From Desulfobulbaceae bacterium (lineage in GTDB: Bacteria > Desulfobacterota > Desulfobulbia > Desulfobulbales > SURF-16): a DNA stretch of 64,000 bases. Within the stretch, counting starts at the first letter, position 1; the number at the start of each line of letters is the position of its first letter. Under the pieces are notes generated by a model. The model worked only from the letters and a program-made list of their open reading frames with translations, searched no databases and was not told where the DNA came from. The position numbers were made by a program, and so were the translations under genes. The stretch is taken from contig JAHLLM010000030.1 in the NCBI GenBank assembly GCA_020444175.1, positions 1-64,000 on the forward strand. The letters are read 5' to 3'. Of this stretch, positions 61,475-64,000 are shown one piece after another.

Positions 61475-61755
61475 CACTGTTATCGAACAACTAATTCCCG
61501 GAAAACCTTACAAATCTGTAATATTTATTTTCTGCAAACTGCAAATACAGTTTAATCAAAGAAAATCAGATTTTGTTACAATGAATGAGGCAAATTGTCA
61601 AGTACGAAGAAAATGCTTGGAGGCGACACTTTTCTTACAACAGCACTGTTGGCCAGCTATTGGCCACCTTTCATTTTTGGCGAAAAGCTCAAAAATAATC
61701 AGTTTTAATTAATCATCTTTCAATAATGAGACAACAGAGCTCCTGATAATGTGCC

Positions 61756-61793
61756 AAAAAAAACGGCTCAACGGAATTCACTCCGCCGAGCCG
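61756..61793 (-). terminator. Rho-independent terminator of the pnt operon
   Basis: CGGCTC (61764-61769) pairs with GAGCCG (61788-61793), with additional inner pairs. On the minus strand eight T follow (61756-61763). It lies about 35 bases after the pntB stop. Confidence 0.85.
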
Positions 61794-61828
61794 CAGAAAA
61801 AAACTCATGAATGTTTAACAGGATTGTC

Positions 61829-63217
61829 TTAGCTTTCCTTAAACTCGGCAATAAGACCTGTAATAGAGGCCTTGGCGTCACCGAAAAACATCCTGGTATT
61901 ATCGTGGAAAAACAGGGCGTTTTCAATACCGGCAAAACCGGGATTCATGGATCGTTTTAACACAATGACCGTTTTGGCTCTATGCACCTCAATAATCGGC
62001 ATGCCGTAAATCGGACTTGTCTCATCATCAAGGGCTGCCGGGTTGACAACGTCATTGGCGCCAATAACAACCGCAACGTCAATGGTTTCCATGTTGGGAT
62101 TGATGTCATCCATTTCAATGAGCTGATCATACGGCACATTGGCCTCTGCCAGCAGAACATTCATGTGTCCCGGCATACGGCCGGCAACGGGGTGGATGGC
62201 ATACTGGACGTCAGTGCCGTTTTCTTCAAGAATCTCACCAAGCTCCCGCACCTGATGCTGGGCCTGGGCAACGGCGAGTCCGTAACCGGGAACAAAGGCT
62301 ACGGAATCGGCTGCTTCAAGAATATAGAAAACGTCTTCCGCAGTGGCAGGCTTTGCCTCTCCCTGCTGCTGCTTTCCGGCACCAGCTGTTGTCACCGCGC
62401 CAAAACCGCTGAACAGAACATTTGACAAGGATCTGTTCATGGCCTTACACATGATGTTGGTAAGAATAATACCACTTGCGCCAACAAGGGCGCCGGCAAC
62501 AATAAGAATGTTATTTTGAATGACAAAACCGGCGGCACAGGCGGCAAGACCGGAATAACTGTTAAGAAGGGCAATAACAACGGGCATGTCAGCACCGCCG
62601 ATTGGGATAACAGACATGACGCCGAAGACCAAAGCTACAGCGATCAGCATATACATATACTGCGATCCTGCTCCGGGATTCGTGACAAAAAGAAAGGAAA
62701 CAGCAAGGGCAGCTACAACGATTATGATGTTAACTATGTGCTGACCGGAAAACAGGTAGGGTTTACCTGAAATTTTCTCACTCAGTTTTCCGTAGGCGAT
62801 CATACTGCCGGAAAAGGTCATACCACCGATAAAAATTGACAGCACCAGAACTATAGCGGTAAAAAGCGGAGCCAGATCATTTCCCTCATACTTGCCGCTG
62901 TATTCAAACCAGGCAAGAAGAAGACTTGCCGCACCACCAAAGCCGTTAAAGATCGCAACCATTTCCGGCATGGCGGTCATGGCGACCATGCGGGCGGCCA
63001 GAACACCTATAACAGTACCGGACACCATTCCGACACCGATCCACTTATAATCAAGTCCCTGGGAGAGCAAAGCGACAACGACGGCGAGCAGCATACCTAT
63101 AGCGGAAATAGTATTTCCTTTCTTGGCAGTTGCAGGAGAACTCAGCATTTTCAAGCCGAAAACAAACATGCCGGCCGATATGATATAGCTGAAATTAATG
63201 AGCAAATTGAGATCCAT
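61829..63217 (-). CDS. pntB: NAD(P) transhydrogenase subunit beta
   Basis: 462 residues. About nine membrane segments in residues 1-270 (dII), then the soluble NADP-binding dIII with GYGLAVAQAQHQVREL, HPVAGRMPGHMNVLL, IGANDVVNPAA and the late KRSMNPGFAGIENALF. Known: couples proton translocation to hydride transfer between NADH and NADP+, a main NADPH source. Start shares one base with the stop of the upstream gene (63217). Confidence 0.95.
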   Translation of the reverse strand: MDLNLLINFSYIISAGMFVFGLKMLSSPATAKKGNTISAIGMLLAVVVALLSQGLDYKWIGVGMVSGTVIGVLAARMVAMTAMPEMVAIFNGFGGAASLLLAWFEYSGKYEGNDLAPLFTAIVLVLSIFIGGMTFSGSMIAYGKLSEKISGKPYLFSGQHIVNIIIVVAALAVSFLFVTNPGAGSQYMYMLIAVALVFGVMSVIPIGGADMPVVIALLNSYSGLAACAAGFVIQNNILIVAGALVGASGIILTNIMCKAMNRSLSNVLFSGFGAVTTAGAGKQQQGEAKPATAEDVFYILEAADSVAFVPGYGLAVAQAQHQVRELGEILEENGTDVQYAIHPVAGRMPGHMNVLLAEANVPYDQLIEMDDINPNMETIDVAVVIGANDVVNPAALDDETSPIYGMPIIEVHRAKTVIVLKRSMNPGFAGIENALFFHDNTRMFFGDAKASITGLIAEFKES

Positions 63218-63507
63218 TACTGGTTACCTCCATCTTTTTTCTTAAACATACTCAACATTCGGTCGGTAACCACGTAGCCGCCCACAACATTGATAGTTGC
63301 AAGGCAGACAGCTGAAGTGCCCAGAATAACTCCAAGACCACTGTGTTCAAGCTGGAATGAGGCAATTGCCCCGACCAGGGTTATGCCGGAAATGGCATTG
63401 GAACCCGACATCAGGGGAGTATGGAGAGTTGAAGGAACCTTGGATATCAATTCAAATCCAAGAAAAATCGACAGGACTAATACTAAAGTCAAAAATACCG
63501 GCGTCAT
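63217..63507 (-). CDS. NAD(P) transhydrogenase alpha subunit, membrane part
   Basis: 96 residues with three membrane segments. TPLMSGSNAISGITLVGAI is the conserved signature of the alpha subunit dII segment. In the three-gene form (as in Rhodospirillum) this is a separate protein, often named PntAB or PntA2. One-base overlap with pntB. Confidence 0.93.
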   Translation of the reverse strand: MTPVFLTLVLVLSIFLGFELISKVPSTLHTPLMSGSNAISGITLVGAIASFQLEHSGLGVILGTSAVCLATINVVGGYVVTDRMLSMFKKKDGGNQ

Positions 63508-63518
63508 ATTATCCTCAC

Positions 63519-64000
63519 TTACTTTACAATGCTTTTATAGGTTTCACTGAATATCTGTCCATCATGGGTGATGAGACATCCTTTCATAAGGTCGTCATCA
63601 AGCTTCGGAGCAAAGGTTTTTGCCTCTTTATCCCAGAAATGACTAATAAAGTTGGTTAAATTTGAAGAATACATCTGGCTGGCCGGAATAGCCACGTGCC
63701 CCGGAAGGTTGCCCATGCCGATTATGGAAACCCCACCCACATCAACAACCTTATCGAGTTCAGATCCTTCAACATTGCCGCCGGTTTCCACAGCCATATC
63801 GACAATGACACTGCCGGGTCGCATCTGTTTTATCATGTCCGCGGTAACAATGCGCGGGGCAGGACGCCCGAACAGCTGGGCAGTGGTGATAACGACATCG
63901 GCAAGGGCGCAGGATTTCGCCATACCTGCCTGCTGCATCTTGATCTGCTCCGGTGTCAGTGCCTTGGCATAGCCGTCCTTGGTCTGCCCGGTTTCACCCA
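63519..64000 (-). CDS. pntA: NAD(P) transhydrogenase alpha subunit, NAD-binding part (partial)
   Basis: The C-terminal about 160 residues only; the gene continues beyond the right edge. The visible part has ETGQTKDGYAKAL, ADVVITTAQLFGRPAPRIV, MRPGSVIVDMAVETGGNVE and VSIIGMGNLPGHVAIPASQM, which is dI of PntA/alanine dehydrogenase type. It binds NAD(H) and passes hydride to dIII. Eleven bases before the membrane-part gene; the three genes form one operon. Confidence 0.93.
   Translation of the reverse strand, partial: GETGQTKDGYAKALTPEQIKMQQAGMAKSCALADVVITTAQLFGRPAPRIVTADMIKQMRPGSVIVDMAVETGGNVEGSELDKVVDVGGVSIIGMGNLPGHVAIPASQMYSSNLTNFISHFWDKEAKTFAPKLDDDLMKGCLITHDGQIFSETYKSIVK

Overview
The window most resembles a Gram-negative, anaerobic, cytochrome-rich member of the Desulfobacterota (Desulfobulbales-like). 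This is an inference. It rests on large multiheme c-type cytochromes, a glutamate synthase split into three ORFs with added Fe-S domains, a three-gene proton-translocating transhydrogenase, sigma-54 activators with PAS domains, many histidine kinases, and two-CW type cysteine-rich domains. No rRNA, tRNA, CRISPR array or intact insertion sequence was recognised.

Layout. 0-2.5 kb: a frameshifted HAF-repeat/dockerin exoprotein and a RelE/ParE-type toxin-antitoxin pair. 2.8-11.2 kb: a NosL/TlpA locus with two LolD-like ATPases and two FtsX-like permeases, a small two-CW regulator and a periplasmic beta-propeller with a single CxxCH; a 28-bp-arm palindrome sits between its two divergent halves. 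11.2-17.6 kb: a zinc-ribbon protein, a membrane diguanylate cyclase, then a YkgJ / zinc dehydrogenase / TrpD-like trio. 17.6-25 kb: a sigma-54 regulon. Three promoters share -24/-12 elements and upstream TTGC-N6-GCAA boxes at matching distances. They drive a PAS-Fis protein lacking AAA+, two small membrane proteins, and a heptaheme cytochrome / cytochrome b / PilZ operon; a complete PAS-AAA-Fis activator follows. 25-31.7 kb: kinases and receivers, a tetraheme cytochrome cotranscribed with a kinase that has its own periplasmic CxxCH, and a divergent TetR gene. 31.8-35.4 kb: two lipoproteins and a periplasmic ankyrin protein behind another sigma-54 promoter. 35.5-40.6 kb: a repeat-rich island holding a decayed RAYT-like element, an amber-interrupted membrane gene and a cytochrome with about 22 haem sites, bounded by direct and inverted repeat copies. 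40.7-43.8 kb: housekeeping-like genes (RNase T2, VF530, CvfB-like, SpeE-like). 44-54 kb: four kinase-type proteins and a triple-PAS sigma-54 activator. 54.7 kb: a DUF3034-like outer-membrane protein. 56-64 kb: glutamate synthase and PntAB operons, the last gene running off the right edge.

How it fits together. The dominant theme is redox and haem-linked sensing. Four PAS domains in different proteins share a C-x8-C-(x4-C)-x3-C cysteine pattern, two sensor kinases carry periplasmic CxxCH motifs, and cytochrome operons sit beside these regulators. The strongest candidate for an undescribed system is the sigma-54 regulon at 17.7-25 kb. Its upstream boxes, its AAA-less Fis paralogue and its cytochrome output form a testable redox-respiration circuit. 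The intergenic spaces also hold at least four families of palindromic dispersed repeats.
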